A DNA stretch of 64,000 nucleotides, from contig JAJRXC010000023.1 in assembly GCA_024276495.1 (NCBI GenBank), forward strand, positions 67,484 to 131,483, given 5' to 3'. Positions within the stretch are counted from its first letter, which is position 1, and each line of letters starts with the position of its first letter. The notes under the pieces were generated by a model. It made no database searches. It saw only the letters and a program-made list of their open reading frames with translations, and was not told the origin of the DNA. This document shows, piece after piece, positions 7,989-17,332 of the stretch. The position numbers and the translations under genes are program-made. The DNA is from Actinomycetes bacterium. GTDB lineage: Bacteria > Actinomycetota > Acidimicrobiia > Acidimicrobiales > Aldehydirespiratoraceae.

Positions 7989-8525
7989 TCAGGACTGGTA
8001 GCTCAGACCGAGGTCGTCGAGTCGGGGGCCGGCGCCGTCGACGCCCGTGCCGAGGATCGCCGCGAGCGCCTGGAGATCGCTCGACCGGATGGTGAGCACC
8101 CGCCCGTTGAAGTCCTGACGTTGGACCTGGATCATGGTGAGGTAGCGATTGAGCATCTCCGCCTCGGGGCCCGAGAGCTTCTCGAGGCGGGTCAAGTCGA
8201 TGGTGATCGACTCCCCCTCACGCCGACCGGGGCGATCGGTGAGATCGATGACGGTCTCCGCCGATGGGGCGAGCCCGAAGCTCGGGCCGACGTCGGCCGG
8301 CAGCAGCTGGTCGACCGGGACGTTGTAGAAGCGGGCGAGCCGTTGCAGTCTCGGCACCGAGATCGCCCGTTCCCCGCGCTCGTAGGCCCCCAACACCGAC
8401 GCCTTGAACTCCTGGGTCGATGCCGCCTCGACCTCTTGGAGTGAGAGCCGCTTCTGACGTCGGATCGCCCGCAAACGCTCTCCGACGCGTTTGCTGTAGT
8501 CCTGCGCCAAGTTCGAATCTGTCAT
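7989..8525 (-). CDS. bldD: BldD-like transcriptional regulator
   Basis: 178 residues. An Xre-type helix-turn-helix (about residues 14-75; SLQEVEAAS, VLGAYERGERAISVPRL) is followed by a linker and the BldD C-terminal domain (LNRYLTMIQVQRQDFNGRV). In Streptomyces, BldD is a c-di-GMP-dependent repressor of developmental genes that binds the second messenger through RGD-X8-RQDD. Here the motif is RQD (136-138)-X8-RSSD (147-150): both Arg and the outer Asp residues are kept while Gly, Gln and one Asp are changed. It is convergent with the LysM gene, with a 3-base gap. The 123 bases upstream hold its promoter region and a loose inverted repeat GTTACGCACCGTGAAC at 8577-8592. Confidence 0.85.
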   Translation of the reverse strand: MTDSNLAQDYSKRVGERLRAIRRQKRLSLQEVEAASTQEFKASVLGAYERGERAISVPRLQRLARFYNVPVDQLLPADVGPSFGLAPSAETVIDLTDRPGRREGESITIDLTRLEKLSGPEAEMLNRYLTMIQVQRQDFNGRVLTIRSSDLQALAAILGTGVDGAGPRLDDLGLSYQS

Positions 8526-8648
8526 TCGCCTCTAACCTTCCCCGCGAAGCAGGTACCCACGTCGAGAGACCCCGTGGTTACGCACCGTGAACGGCGACCC
8601 TATGCCATATGGCCCATGAGGGCAACGCCAACTGGCCAAAGCCACCAT

Positions 8649-9341
8649 TCAGCGTGGTTGTGCCCGCCGGACACCGAGAAGAACGCCCGTCGCGATCGCC
8701 GCCGTCTCGGCTCGCAAAACGGCGTCGGACACGCGCACCCGGGGAAGATCGAGCGCCCGTTCCTCGGGTGCCCACCCGCCTTCGGGCCCGATGAGCACGA
8801 ACGGCGTGCGCAGACTCGAAAGATCGCCGGAGAGGTCGGCCAACGCGACCCCGGGGCGAGTGGCCAACTCCGTGAACGCCGCAACCGGCTCGACCTCCGG
8901 CAGCCACGCCCGCCGGCATTGCATCACGGCCTCTCGGGCGACCCGGCGAAGCCGTTCGGTGTTGCGGGCCGCCCGGTCGGGCTCCCAACGAACCACGGAA
9001 CGAGACGAGGTGAACGGAACGATGCGGTCGATGCCCAACTCGGTGAGCTTCTGCACGACGAGCTCGGGTCGACCACCCTTGAGGAGGGCGAATCCGACGG
9101 CGAGCTCCGGCGTCGGACGGGTGACCTCGCGAACCTCGCCGGCCGGCTCCGGTCGGGAATCCATGAGACAGGGACGCCACCGACCGGCGCCGTCACCGAC
9201 CGTGATCGGATCGCCGCGTCGGACCCGCCGCACCCGTTCGAGATGGTGCCGGTCGTCGTCGGCCAGCTCGGGACGATCGACGTCGTCCACGAGCACGTGG
9301 GGGCCGTGCGATCCGTCGGGCGCCGGATCGCCGCCGCTCAC
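8649..9341 (-). CDS. rsmE: 16S rRNA m3U1498 methyltransferase RsmE
   Basis: 230 residues, slightly short of the usual 240-250. It has the SPOUT-fold signatures of RsmE: an N-terminal PUA-like region (HHLERVRRVRRGD), LLKGGRPELVVQKLTELG, and the knotted SAM-binding loops LIGPEGGW and VLRAETAAI. It methylates U1498 of 16S rRNA in the 30S subunit. The GTG start overlaps the dnaJ stop (GTGA), so it is the last gene of hrcA-dnaJ-rsmE, an order common in Gram-positive bacteria. Nothing is missing from the catalytic core. Confidence 0.94.
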   Translation of the reverse strand: MSGGDPAPDGSHGPHVLVDDVDRPELADDDRHHLERVRRVRRGDPITVGDGAGRWRPCLMDSRPEPAGEVREVTRPTPELAVGFALLKGGRPELVVQKLTELGIDRIVPFTSSRSVVRWEPDRAARNTERLRRVAREAVMQCRRAWLPEVEPVAAFTELATRPGVALADLSGDLSSLRTPFVLIGPEGGWAPEERALDLPRVRVSDAVLRAETAAIATGVLLGVRRAQPR

Positions 9342-10438
9342 GTGAACGCCGACTTGATCCGGGAGAAGAACCCCTGGTCGGTCTCCGCGACCTCCTCACC
9401 ACGCACCGCGGCGAACTGGCGGAGCAGATCCTCTTGGGTCTCGTCGAGCTGATCGGGGACCTCGACCACGATCCCGACCCGGAGATCGCCGCGGCCGCGG
9501 CCGCGGACGTGGGGGACACCTCGCCCGCGAAGACGAAAGACGGTGCCCGACTCCGTTCCCCGCGGGATGACCAGGTCCTCCCGCCCGTCGAGCGTCTCGT
9601 ACTCGATGTGCGCACCCAGGGTTGCCTGGGTGAACGGGATGTGCAGCTCGTGCACCAGATCGTCGCCGTCGCGACGAAACACCGGATGGGGCCGCACCCG
9701 GACGTGCACGTAGAGATCGCCGTTCCCCCCTCCGCGCGGGCCCGCCGCCCCCCGTCCGGAGAGGCGCAGCGTGGACCCGTCGTCGACGCCGGCCGGGATC
9801 TCCACGCTGTAGGTGCGTTGCTCGATCGTGCGTCCCTGGCCGTCGCACATGCCACAGGGTGTCTCGATGACCTCACCGAGCCCGCCGCACGCCCCGCAGG
9901 CACTCGCGGTGACCATCTGTCCCAGCACCGACTGCCGCACCCGCCGAACCTGGCCCGACCCGCCACACTCCGAACACGTGGACGGCGATGTGCCCACCGC
10001 GGCGCCGGTGCCGTCGCACGGCTCGCACCGCACCGCGGTACGAATCGCGACCTCACGTTCACCGCCGAACACGATGTCCTCCAGATCGAGATCGACGTGG
10101 GCCTCGAGATCCTCGCCGCGAGGCGGTCCGCTTCGTCCGCGGGCACCGGTGCCGAAACCCATGCCACCCCCGAAGAACGCCTCGAAGATGTCGCCGAGTC
10201 CGGCCCCGAAATCGCCCCCCTGGGGCTGGTCGGTACCGAATCGATCGAATCGGCTGCGCCGCTCGGGGTCCGACAACACCTCGTAGGCCGCGCTGATCTC
10301 CTTGAACCGGGCCTCGGCGGTGGCATCGCCGGGATTCAGATCGGGATGAAAGGAGCGGGCCAGCTTCTTGTAGGCCCGCTTGATCTCCTCGTCGGTCGCG
10401 TTGCGGTCGACGCCGAGCGTCTCGTAGTGGTCAGCCAT
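9338..10438 (-). CDS. dnaJ: Chaperone DnaJ
   Basis: 366 residues. The J domain at 1-70 carries the DnaK-stimulating HPD at 31-33. A Gly/Phe-rich segment follows (about 72-100), then the zinc-finger domain with four CxxCxGxG motifs (CEPCDGTG, CSECGGSG, CGACGGLG, CGMCDGQG) and the two beta-rich substrate-binding domains. This is a type I DnaJ. Its start codon overlaps the hrcA stop by one base, and it overlaps rsmE at the 3' end. No dnaK or grpE is near, so this is the hrcA-linked dnaJ locus (often the second dnaJ of actinobacteria). Confidence 0.97.
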   Translation of the reverse strand: MADHYETLGVDRNATDEEIKRAYKKLARSFHPDLNPGDATAEARFKEISAAYEVLSDPERRSRFDRFGTDQPQGGDFGAGLGDIFEAFFGGGMGFGTGARGRSGPPRGEDLEAHVDLDLEDIVFGGEREVAIRTAVRCEPCDGTGAAVGTSPSTCSECGGSGQVRRVRQSVLGQMVTASACGACGGLGEVIETPCGMCDGQGRTIEQRTYSVEIPAGVDDGSTLRLSGRGAAGPRGGGNGDLYVHVRVRPHPVFRRDGDDLVHELHIPFTQATLGAHIEYETLDGREDLVIPRGTESGTVFRLRGRGVPHVRGRGRGDLRVGIVVEVPDQLDETQEDLLRQFAAVRGEEVAETDQGFFSRIKSAFT

Positions 10439-11427
10439 CAGCCCTCGCCCAGCACACTACCGAGTCGTCGACTCACCACGGCCACTGCCGCGAGGGCCTG
10501 GCTGTAGTCCATCCGGGTCGGGCCGAGCACGCCGATCGTGCCCGCCACCTCACCTTCGATCGTGTACGGCGCGACCACGAGCGAGCACTCGGCCAACGGC
10601 TCGACCCCGGTCTCCTCGCCGATCGCGACCCGCATACCACGGTCGAGCACATCGCTGATCAACGAGACGACGACGATCTGCTGTTCGAGAATTGTCAGGA
10701 TGTCGCGAACCTGTTCGACCGCCTCGAAGGCGGAGGCGACACGAGACGCCCCTCCGACATAGACCTCGGCATCACGGCCGGCCTCACGCAACGCGACGAG
10801 GGCGGCGGTGAGCAGCGGATCGGCCGGTCCACCGTCGTCGAGCTGCAACTCGGCCAGGGTCTTTCCCTCGACCGCGGCCGCGAGGCGCCGTCCCGCGTCG
10901 TCGACGATCGCGGGGTTGAGCTCCGTCGCCACCTCGACCGTGCGCTTCTCGACCGCACCGTTGGACATCACCGCGACGACCATCGCCACGTGGGCAGAGA
11001 GATCGACCAGCTGGGTCGAACGGATCGTCGCCACCGCCGCGTTCGGCCCGACGACGACGGCCGCGCAGTCGGTGAGGGCGGTCAGGAGGTCGGACGTTCG
11101 CGCCAGGGTCGACTCGAACTCCCCGTTGACCGCCTCGAAGAACTCCTTGACCCGTCCCCGATCCGACGCGACCAACGCGGGCTCGAGATCACGAAGGCGG
11201 TCGACGAAAAACCGGTATCCCTTGTCGGTGGGAATCCGGCCCGCGCTGGTGTGGGGTTGCGTCAAGAACCCCTGTTCTTCGAGCGCGGCCATCTCGTTGC
11301 GGACGGTGGCCGAGGAGACGGCGACTCCCGGCGTGGCGGAGACCTTCCCCGACCCGACCGGCTGTGCGGTTTCGATGTACTCCTGGACCACCGCCGACAA
11401 GATGGCGGCTTTGCGATCGTCGAGCAT
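10438..11427 (-). CDS. hrcA: Heat-inducible transcription repressor HrcA
   Basis: 329 residues from the ATG at 11427 (MLDDRKAAILSAVVQEYIET, the conserved HrcA opening). A winged-helix domain covers about 1-80 (SSATVRNEMAALEEQGFLTQPHTSAGRIP is the family hallmark region; key part VRNEMAALE), followed by a GAF-like domain. HrcA represses chaperone genes through CIRCE operators. The spacing of GGAGAG to this ATG is very short, so a GTG at 11448 is possible. No CIRCE inverted repeat was seen in the upstream 38 bases or elsewhere in the window, so its targets must lie outside or the operator differs. Confidence 0.95.
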   Translation of the reverse strand: MLDDRKAAILSAVVQEYIETAQPVGSGKVSATPGVAVSSATVRNEMAALEEQGFLTQPHTSAGRIPTDKGYRFFVDRLRDLEPALVASDRGRVKEFFEAVNGEFESTLARTSDLLTALTDCAAVVVGPNAAVATIRSTQLVDLSAHVAMVVAVMSNGAVEKRTVEVATELNPAIVDDAGRRLAAAVEGKTLAELQLDDGGPADPLLTAALVALREAGRDAEVYVGGASRVASAFEAVEQVRDILTILEQQIVVVSLISDVLDRGMRVAIGEETGVEPLAECSLVVAPYTIEGEVAGTIGVLGPTRMDYSQALAAVAVVSRRLGSVLGEG

Positions 11428-11465
11428 CTCTCCAAGGCTAGCGGCCACGTCGGGTGAGACGAGCC

Positions 11466-13250
11466 TCAGTCGTCGAGTTGCAGCGCCGAGATGAACGCCT
11501 CTTGGGGGATGTCGACCCGGCCGATCGACTTCATCCGCTTCTTGCCCTCCTTCTGCTTCTTGAGCAGCTTGTTCTTGCGGGTCACGTCGCCGCCGTAGAG
11601 CTTCTCGGTGACGTCCTTGCGAAACGCCCGCACCGTCGTTCGGGCGATGATCTTTCCACCGATCGCTGCCTGGATCGGCACTTCGAACTGCTGGCGGGGG
11701 ATCAACTCCTTGAGCTTGTCGGCCATCTTCTTGCCGTACGCGTAGGCCTTGTCCTTGTGGACGATCGCGCTGAAGGCGTCGACCGGGTCGCCGTGCAACA
11801 AGATGTCGACGCGAACGAGGCTGTCGACCGCGTAGCCGGCCGGCTCGTAGTCGAGGCTCGCGTATCCCTGGGTTCGGCTCTTCAGCTGGTCGAAGAAGTC
11901 GATCACGACCTCGGCGAGCGGGAGCCGATAGTGGATCTCGACCCGTTCGGGCGACAGGTACTCGATCTTCTCGAGCTCGCCCCGCCGGGTCTGGCACAGA
12001 TCCATGATCGTGCCGGTGTAGTCGGTGGGGGTGAGCACGCTCGCCTTCAGGTAGGGCTCGGCGATCGACTGGATCTCCCCGGCGGGAGGGAGCTCGGACG
12101 GGTTCGACACGACAACCTCGACGCCATCGGTGCGGGTGACGTGATACTCCACCGACGGGGCCGTCGAGATGAGCGACAGGCTGAACTCGCGCTCGAGTCG
12201 CTCTCTCACGATCTCCATGTGGAGCAGACCCAGGAATCCGCACCGGAAACCGAAGCCGAGCGCACCCGACGTCTCGGGCTCGTATGTGAAGCTCGAGTCG
12301 TTGAGGCGCAGCTTCTCGAGCGCCTCGCGTAGATCGGTGAACTCGTCGCCGTCGATCGGGTACAGGCCCGAGAAGACCATCGGCTTGGGTTCGGCATATC
12401 CCTCGAGCGCCTCGTCGGCGCCGCCCCGTTCGGTCGTGACCGTCTCACCCGACCGGGCCTCTCCCACGTCTTTGATTCCGGCGATCAGATAGCCGGTCTC
12501 GCCCGGTCCGAGCTGATCGACCGGGGTGCTGTCGGGCGTGCGCACCCCGATCTCGTCGGGCTCGTGGGTCGTCCCCGCGTGCATGAAGCGCAGCTTGGTG
12601 TCGGTCGACAAGATGCCGTTCATCACCCGGATCGAGGACACGACCCCCCGGTACTGATCGAAGTGGGAATCGAAGATGAGGGCCTGCAGTGGCGCGTCGG
12701 CGTCACCGACCGGCGCCGGAGTGGTGGCGACGACCGCGTCGAGGAGCTCGGACACTCCTTCGCCTGTCTTGGCCGAGATCTTGAGGATCTCGTCGGCCGG
12801 GATGCCGAGCACCTGCTCGATCTCCGCGGCGTACTTGTCGGGCTCGGCCGCCGGAAGGTCGATCTTGTTGAGGCAGGCGACGATGTCGAGGTCACTCTCC
12901 ATCGCGAGATAGCAGTTGGCCAGCGTCTGGGCCTCTATCCCCTGGGAGGCGTCGACGACGAGGATCACGCTCTCGCAGGCGGCCAGGGAGCGGCTGACCT
13001 CGTAGCCGAAGTCGACATGGCCGGGCGTGTCGATGAGGTTGATGATGTGACCGTCCCATTCGAGGCGGACCGATTGGAGCTTGATGGTGATGCCCCGCTC
13101 CCGCTCGAGATCCATCGAATCGAGATATTGGGCTCGCATGTCGCGGACGTCGACCGCGCCGGTGAGCTCGAGCATCCGGTCGGCCAACGTCGACTTCCCA
13201 TGGTCGATGTGGGCGATGATCGACGTGTTGCGGATGCGCTTGAGGTCCAT
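11466..13250 (-). CDS. lepA: Elongation factor 4 (LepA)
   Basis: 594 residues, standard length. The GTPase domain shows [10 protein letters not shown], the RERGITIK switch, DTPGHVDF and NKIDLP, followed by domain II, EF-G-like domains III and V and the LepA-specific C-terminal domain ([11 protein letters not shown]). LepA is a ribosome-associated translational GTPase that acts in initiation or back-translocation, still debated. It is divergent from rpsT across 120 bases that must hold both promoters, and is followed 38 bases on by hrcA. Confidence 0.97.
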   Translation of the reverse strand: MDLKRIRNTSIIAHIDHGKSTLADRMLELTGAVDVRDMRAQYLDSMDLERERGITIKLQSVRLEWDGHIINLIDTPGHVDFGYEVSRSLAACESVILVVDASQGIEAQTLANCYLAMESDLDIVACLNKIDLPAAEPDKYAAEIEQVLGIPADEILKISAKTGEGVSELLDAVVATTPAPVGDADAPLQALIFDSHFDQYRGVVSSIRVMNGILSTDTKLRFMHAGTTHEPDEIGVRTPDSTPVDQLGPGETGYLIAGIKDVGEARSGETVTTERGGADEALEGYAEPKPMVFSGLYPIDGDEFTDLREALEKLRLNDSSFTYEPETSGALGFGFRCGFLGLLHMEIVRERLEREFSLSLISTAPSVEYHVTRTDGVEVVVSNPSELPPAGEIQSIAEPYLKASVLTPTDYTGTIMDLCQTRRGELEKIEYLSPERVEIHYRLPLAEVVIDFFDQLKSRTQGYASLDYEPAGYAVDSLVRVDILLHGDPVDAFSAIVHKDKAYAYGKKMADKLKELIPRQQFEVPIQAAIGGKIIARTTVRAFRKDVTEKLYGGDVTRKNKLLKKQKEGKKRMKSIGRVDIPQEAFISALQLDD

Positions 13251-13370
13251 GCTGCCTGAGACGTTACCGACCGGGCCGCTCGTTCAGAGGCGAACGGGTA
13301 GCGGTGCGAACTCGCCCCGCCACCCGATACGCTTCCTCGTTCGTACTCTCGTGATGACCAGCAGGTAGTC

Positions 13371-13628
13371 GTGGCAAACATCAAGTCGCAGATCAAGCGC
13401 AATCGGCAGACCGAGAAGCGCAACCTCCGCAACCGCAAGGTTCGTTCGGAACTCCACACCCGGACCAAGACGGCCCTCGCCGCCCTCGAGGAGGGTGAGA
13501 ACGCCGACGACGCGGTCCGGGCCGCGATCAAGCGAATCGACAAGGCGGCTCAAAAGGGCGTGCTTCACAAGAACACCGCAGCTCGACGCAAGAGCCGCCT
13601 CGCTCGAAAGCTCGCCGCGAGCAGCTGA
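13371..13628 (+). CDS. rpsT: 30S ribosomal protein S20
   Basis: 85 residues, highly basic and helical (MANIKSQIKRNRQTEKRNLR, KNTAARRKSRLARKLA), the complete S20 pattern. It binds the 5' domain and h44 of 16S rRNA. The GTG start at 13371 has an AGG-containing site six bases before it. It is a lone plus-strand gene between divergent lepA and convergent holA, the usual actinobacterial neighbourhood. Only eight bases separate its stop from that of holA. Confidence 0.96.
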   Translation: MANIKSQIKRNRQTEKRNLRNRKVRSELHTRTKTALAALEEGENADDAVRAAIKRIDKAAQKGVLHKNTAARRKSRLARKLAASS

Positions 13629-13636
13629 GCCGACGT

Positions 13637-14674
13637 TCAGCGTCGTTGCGAGAGGCTCGCGAGGCGGGCGACCAGCACCTCCATCACCAGCTCGGCCGGC
13701 CAGTCGACCGTGCCCCGTAGCTGAAGGTCGGCCTCCGCCAACAGTTCGATGGCCCGGGTGAGACGCTCCGGGCCGAGCACCCGACCCTGTTGTCGTGCCT
13801 TCTTCGCCGGGAAGGTCGAACCCTTCATGCCCAAGAGCTCGGCGGCCGCCTTGTCGGACGCGACGCCGGCGCCGTCGAGCCGCAACATGTTGGCGTAGCG
13901 TTTGTGAAGGGTGAAGAGCAGCCGGAACGCGGCACCGTTTCGGTCGGTGGGGGTCCCCTGGTAGGGGATGAGGCGGGTCAACACGTCGAGCGCCTCGGCC
14001 ACGTCGCCCTTGTCGATCGCGTCATCGAGGGCCCACGGAACCGTGCCCCCCTTCTCTCCGCCGTAGGTCGCGATGTGGGCGGCAGTCACGGTCGCGCCCT
14101 CGCCCAACGCCCCTTCCAGGGTGCGCAGGATGCCGACGACCCGCCCGCGGTAGTCGCCGATCAGCTCTTCGAGCGCGGTGACCGCGGGACGCTCGAAGTC
14201 GAGCGTCGAGGACCCGAGCTGATCCCGCAGCCACACCGCGGCGTCCTTGCCGCGGCCCGCCGCCGTCTTCACGACCACTCCCCCGGCGACCTCGACGGCC
14301 TCTCTCAACGCCTTCGGCAGTGACGGCATCTTGTCGACCTTCGGATCGACGCCCTTCTCCCACACGAGCACCAGGTCGGTGGTGTCGATCGGTTCGCCGA
14401 GCATCACCACCAGCGGCGCGTAGTCGGCCTTGCGACTGAACCGACTGACATGGCGGCCGACGACGACCCGGCGATCGGTGAGAAACGGCGGCGTGCGGGA
14501 TGCGTCGATGAGCCGTCGCGGCTCGTGGCGGCCGTCGTCGCTCCGGTAGTCGTGCTCGGTCAAGGTTTCGAGCATCAGGGAACGGTCGCCGTCGCCGACG
14601 AGATCGTCGATCACCGAGGTGACGGCCTCCCCGATCAGAACCGGATCGTCGCCGATGATGAGGTGGATGCGCAC
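13637..14674 (-). CDS. holA: DNA polymerase III subunit delta
   Basis: 345 residues. It has the clamp-loader delta layout: an N-terminal AAA+-like region without Walker motifs (HLIIGDDPVLIGEAV), the DLVLVWEKG segment, and a helical C-terminal collar domain (LFTLHKRYANMLRL). Delta opens the sliding clamp in the clamp loader. It starts at a GTG four bases after the folP2 stop, so it is the last gene of comEA-comEC-folP2-holA, an extension of the common comEA-comEC-holA order. Confidence 0.92.
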   Translation of the reverse strand: MRIHLIIGDDPVLIGEAVTSVIDDLVGDGDRSLMLETLTEHDYRSDDGRHEPRRLIDASRTPPFLTDRRVVVGRHVSRFSRKADYAPLVVMLGEPIDTTDLVLVWEKGVDPKVDKMPSLPKALREAVEVAGGVVVKTAAGRGKDAAVWLRDQLGSSTLDFERPAVTALEELIGDYRGRVVGILRTLEGALGEGATVTAAHIATYGGEKGGTVPWALDDAIDKGDVAEALDVLTRLIPYQGTPTDRNGAAFRLLFTLHKRYANMLRLDGAGVASDKAAAELLGMKGSTFPAKKARQQGRVLGPERLTRAIELLAEADLQLRGTVDWPAELVMEVLVARLASLSQRR

Positions 14675-14678
14675 GACG

Positions 14679-15515
14679 TCAGCCTCGCCGATGGGAGAGC
14701 ACGGCGCTCATCGTGTCGGCGATCCGCCGATTGCCGCCGACGTCGTGGGCTCGAAGCACCCGGCAGCCCAGCGCGATCCCCAGCGCGTGGGCCGCGAACG
14801 TCGCGTCGCGGCGCTCGTCGACCTCGACACCGGCTAGCACGCCGAGAAACCCCTTGTTCGACGCCGACAGGAACACCGGGTAACCCAATTCGACGAGGTC
14901 GTCGCTGTGGCGAAGCAGTTCCGCGGACATCTCCGGGGTCTTGCCGAGGTCGAGCCCGGCATCGATCATGATTCGTTCACGGGCGATCCCCGCGGCCCGC
15001 GCCGCCTCGGCCCGGGTTCGCAGGAATCCGACGACATCGGCCCGCAGGTCGCCGTAGATCGGCTCGGGGTCGGGGATGCGCGGACCGATTCGCACATGTG
15101 TCGCGACCACCGACGCGCCGTGGGCTGCGGCCACCGGCAGATACCCGGGGTCGGCGAAACCGCTGATGTCGTTGCCCACCGAGGCCCCGGCCGAGAGCGC
15201 TTCGTCCAACACCGACGCGCGGAACGTGTCGACCGAGATCGGCAGGTCGAAACGGGCTCGCAACGCCTCCACGGCTGGAACGACCCGCTCGATCTCCTCT
15301 TGCGGCGTGACCTCGGGACCGGGACCGGCCTTCACCCCGCCGACGTCGAGGAAGTCGGCGCCGTCGTCGACCAGACGTGCGGCTCTGGCGAGAAAGTCGT
15401 CGAAGTCCCAGTAGCGGCCTCCGTCGTAGAACGAGTCGGGTGTGCGATTCAAGATGCCCATGACCAGGGCCCGGGTGGTGATGTCGAAGCGGGTGGTGCC
15501 CAGGTCCAGGAACAT
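14679..15515 (-). CDS. folP2: Dihydropteroate synthase paralogue, FolP2 type
   Basis: 278 residues from the ATG at 15515. The TIM-barrel DHPS fold is clear: MGILNRTPDSFYDGG, ISVDTFRASV, NDISG, and a C-terminal LRAHDVGGNRR. However, the loop that in active DHPS reads DxGGESTRPG is DVGGVKAGPG here (57-66), the form seen in mycobacterial FolP2 proteins, which are reported not to replace the functional FolP1. It may therefore not make dihydropteroate. It lies between comEC and holA on the same strand (41-base and 4-base gaps). No other folate genes are adjacent; folC is 41 kb away. Confidence 0.88.
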   Translation of the reverse strand: MFLDLGTTRFDITTRALVMGILNRTPDSFYDGGRYWDFDDFLARAARLVDDGADFLDVGGVKAGPGPEVTPQEEIERVVPAVEALRARFDLPISVDTFRASVLDEALSAGASVGNDISGFADPGYLPVAAAHGASVVATHVRIGPRIPDPEPIYGDLRADVVGFLRTRAEAARAAGIARERIMIDAGLDLGKTPEMSAELLRHSDDLVELGYPVFLSASNKGFLGVLAGVEVDERRDATFAAHALGIALGCRVLRAHDVGGNRRIADTMSAVLSHRRG

Positions 15516-15556
15516 CGGCTCGACCCTACCGCCGGTGTACGACGCGCACGATCGTC

Positions 15557-17332
15557 TCAAACGGCACCCGGCTCGACGACGACCCGGAGCCGGGGCTCGA
15601 CCTGGGCCACCACGATCTGGAGGTCGGCGACCGCGATCCTCTGACCGACGACGACCGTTCGAGCGCCGGGGACCCGGTGCAGCGGAGGGGCCGCGATCGC
15701 CAGCGCGCCGTAGCGGTCCACCAACGCGAGCACGACCTCGGCATCGGCTCGGTCGCCGTCGAGGGCGACGACCAGGGCCGGCCGGGACGCACCGCCGATC
15801 CGGATCCGTTCGAGCACGGCTCGGGGCGCACCCGGATCGTCGAGCACCACGACGCTGCCCGCCGTGGTCTGCCACACGATGATGCCGTCTCCGCCGAAAC
15901 GACCACCGGGGACCGCCGCCGGCGCGTTCATCACCGCCGTCGACAACACGACGACGGCCCCGACCGCGAGGACGAACCCCAGCGGCGACGGCTCGGGCAC
16001 GAGCACGGCGATCACGACGAGCCCACCGAGAACGACCAGCGCTCCGGCCCCGAGCGTCGCAGCCGGTGCCGCCGCGGCCTGGGCGGCGATGCCGTCGACC
16101 CACCACAGGAGGGCCCGGGTCGGGAGATGGATGAGACGGGCCGGGAGACCCCCGAGAAGCCCGGCGACCAGTCCACCGGTGGAGCCCCAGATCATCACGA
16201 AGCCGCTCGCGGGCCCGGCCAGCAGGTTCGCGGGCAGGGACGCGAGGGGGATCGGTCCGAAGATGGAGACCAGCACGGGCGACACTGCGAGCTGGGCGGC
16301 GGCCGTCGTCGAGAGCGGGACCCGCAACCATCCCGGCCCCGGGAGGCGATCGGCCAGAGGGGTTCCCAGCCAGACGATGCCCCCGGTCGCCGCCGCGGAC
16401 AACTGAAACGCCACCGAGCGCACCAGGAACGGGTCGATGACGAGCAGCCCCACGCAGGCCCACGACAACGCGGCCCGTCCGTCGACGGGCCGACCGAGGG
16501 CCGCCGACCCGATGCCGACACCCGCCATGGCGGTCGCTCGGAGCACCGACGGCTCGAATCTGGTCAACATCGCGAAGACGCCGAGGATCACGAACAGCGA
16601 CAGGGCCCGGCCCGCAGGGCGAAACCGCCCGACGACCGGCATCGCCACCGCCAGCACGAAGGCGACGTTCTGGCCCGACACCACGAGAAGATGTCCGAGC
16701 CCGGCAGCCCGGAAATCGTCGGCGGTGACCGCCGACTGGCCGCGATCGTCGCCGATGACCATTCCGAGAAACAAGGGTCGCTCGGAGCGGTCGAGCGATT
16801 CGGCGCCCCGGGCGAGCGTGCGGCGGATCGTGTTCGCGAACCGGGCGATCGGCGACGCCGGCGACCGTCCGGCCACCTCGGCGACCGAGATCCGACCCAC
16901 GACGTGGCGAACGATCGCCCGTTGGTCCCCCGCCGAGACCGGCCGCACGGTGCCGACCAGCCGGAGTCGTTCGCCGGAGAGCGCGTCGTCGAGCCGACCT
17001 GCCACCGGACCGTGGGCGCTCGCGGTCAGACGTCGGCCCTCGACCCGGACCGTCACCCGGACGCCCACCGGCCCGCTCGGCCTCGGGTCGTCGACGAGGG
17101 TGACCCACGCGTCGAACGGCCCCGCCTCGGGGAAGTCCAGCGCGGCCCGGGCCCGCGTGGCCGCAAAGCCGGCGGTCAACGCGACCACGACGCACAACGC
17201 GGCCGCGCCGACCCGTCGGTGTCGTCGGAGTCGCACCGCGACCAACGCCGCTCCGGCCGGAAGCCACCAGTGGACGCCAAGCGCGAACCAGGCACCGGCC
17301 ACCGCCCCGGCCAACACGAGGTGGGCCCTCAC
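15557..17332 (-). CDS. comEC: ComEC/Rec2 DNA-uptake channel protein
   Basis: 591 residues, shorter than canonical ComEC of about 750. After an N-terminal pair of hydrophobic helices comes a DUF4131/OB-like region, then the competence domain with the SGQNVAFV motif and about eight membrane spans. The C-terminal region after the last span (about 450-591) should hold the metallo-beta-lactamase-like domain, but no HxHxDH zinc motif is present and the segment is short. ComEC forms the inner-membrane pore for single-stranded DNA in natural transformation; here any nuclease function would be lost or supplied elsewhere. The GTG start overlaps the comEA stop. Confidence 0.9.
   Translation of the reverse strand: MRAHLVLAGAVAGAWFALGVHWWLPAGAALVAVRLRRHRRVGAAALCVVVALTAGFAATRARAALDFPEAGPFDAWVTLVDDPRPSGPVGVRVTVRVEGRRLTASAHGPVAGRLDDALSGERLRLVGTVRPVSAGDQRAIVRHVVGRISVAEVAGRSPASPIARFANTIRRTLARGAESLDRSERPLFLGMVIGDDRGQSAVTADDFRAAGLGHLLVVSGQNVAFVLAVAMPVVGRFRPAGRALSLFVILGVFAMLTRFEPSVLRATAMAGVGIGSAALGRPVDGRAALSWACVGLLVIDPFLVRSVAFQLSAAATGGIVWLGTPLADRLPGPGWLRVPLSTTAAAQLAVSPVLVSIFGPIPLASLPANLLAGPASGFVMIWGSTGGLVAGLLGGLPARLIHLPTRALLWWVDGIAAQAAAAPAATLGAGALVVLGGLVVIAVLVPEPSPLGFVLAVGAVVVLSTAVMNAPAAVPGGRFGGDGIIVWQTTAGSVVVLDDPGAPRAVLERIRIGGASRPALVVALDGDRADAEVVLALVDRYGALAIAAPPLHRVPGARTVVVGQRIAVADLQIVVAQVEPRLRVVVEPGAV

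Noticed and set aside
8577-8592. Inverted repeat GTTACGCACCGTGAAC as a BldD autoregulatory site
   Set aside because: The two halves match imperfectly and in the opposite orientation to the described BldD box; kept only as a note in the gene entry.
10438-12243. HrcA extended upstream by more than 270 residues
   Set aside because: The extension overlaps lepA out of frame and is not HrcA-like; the family N terminus begins at 11427.
10400-13370. CIRCE operator for HrcA
   Set aside because: No TTAGCACTC-N9-GAGTGCTAA-like repeat was seen upstream of hrcA, dnaJ or lepA.
14679-17267. A long minus-strand frame joining the DHPS region to sequence across comEC
   Set aside because: Only the last 278 residues resemble a protein family; the upstream part is Arg/Gly-rich and overlaps comEC in another frame, which has clear domains.
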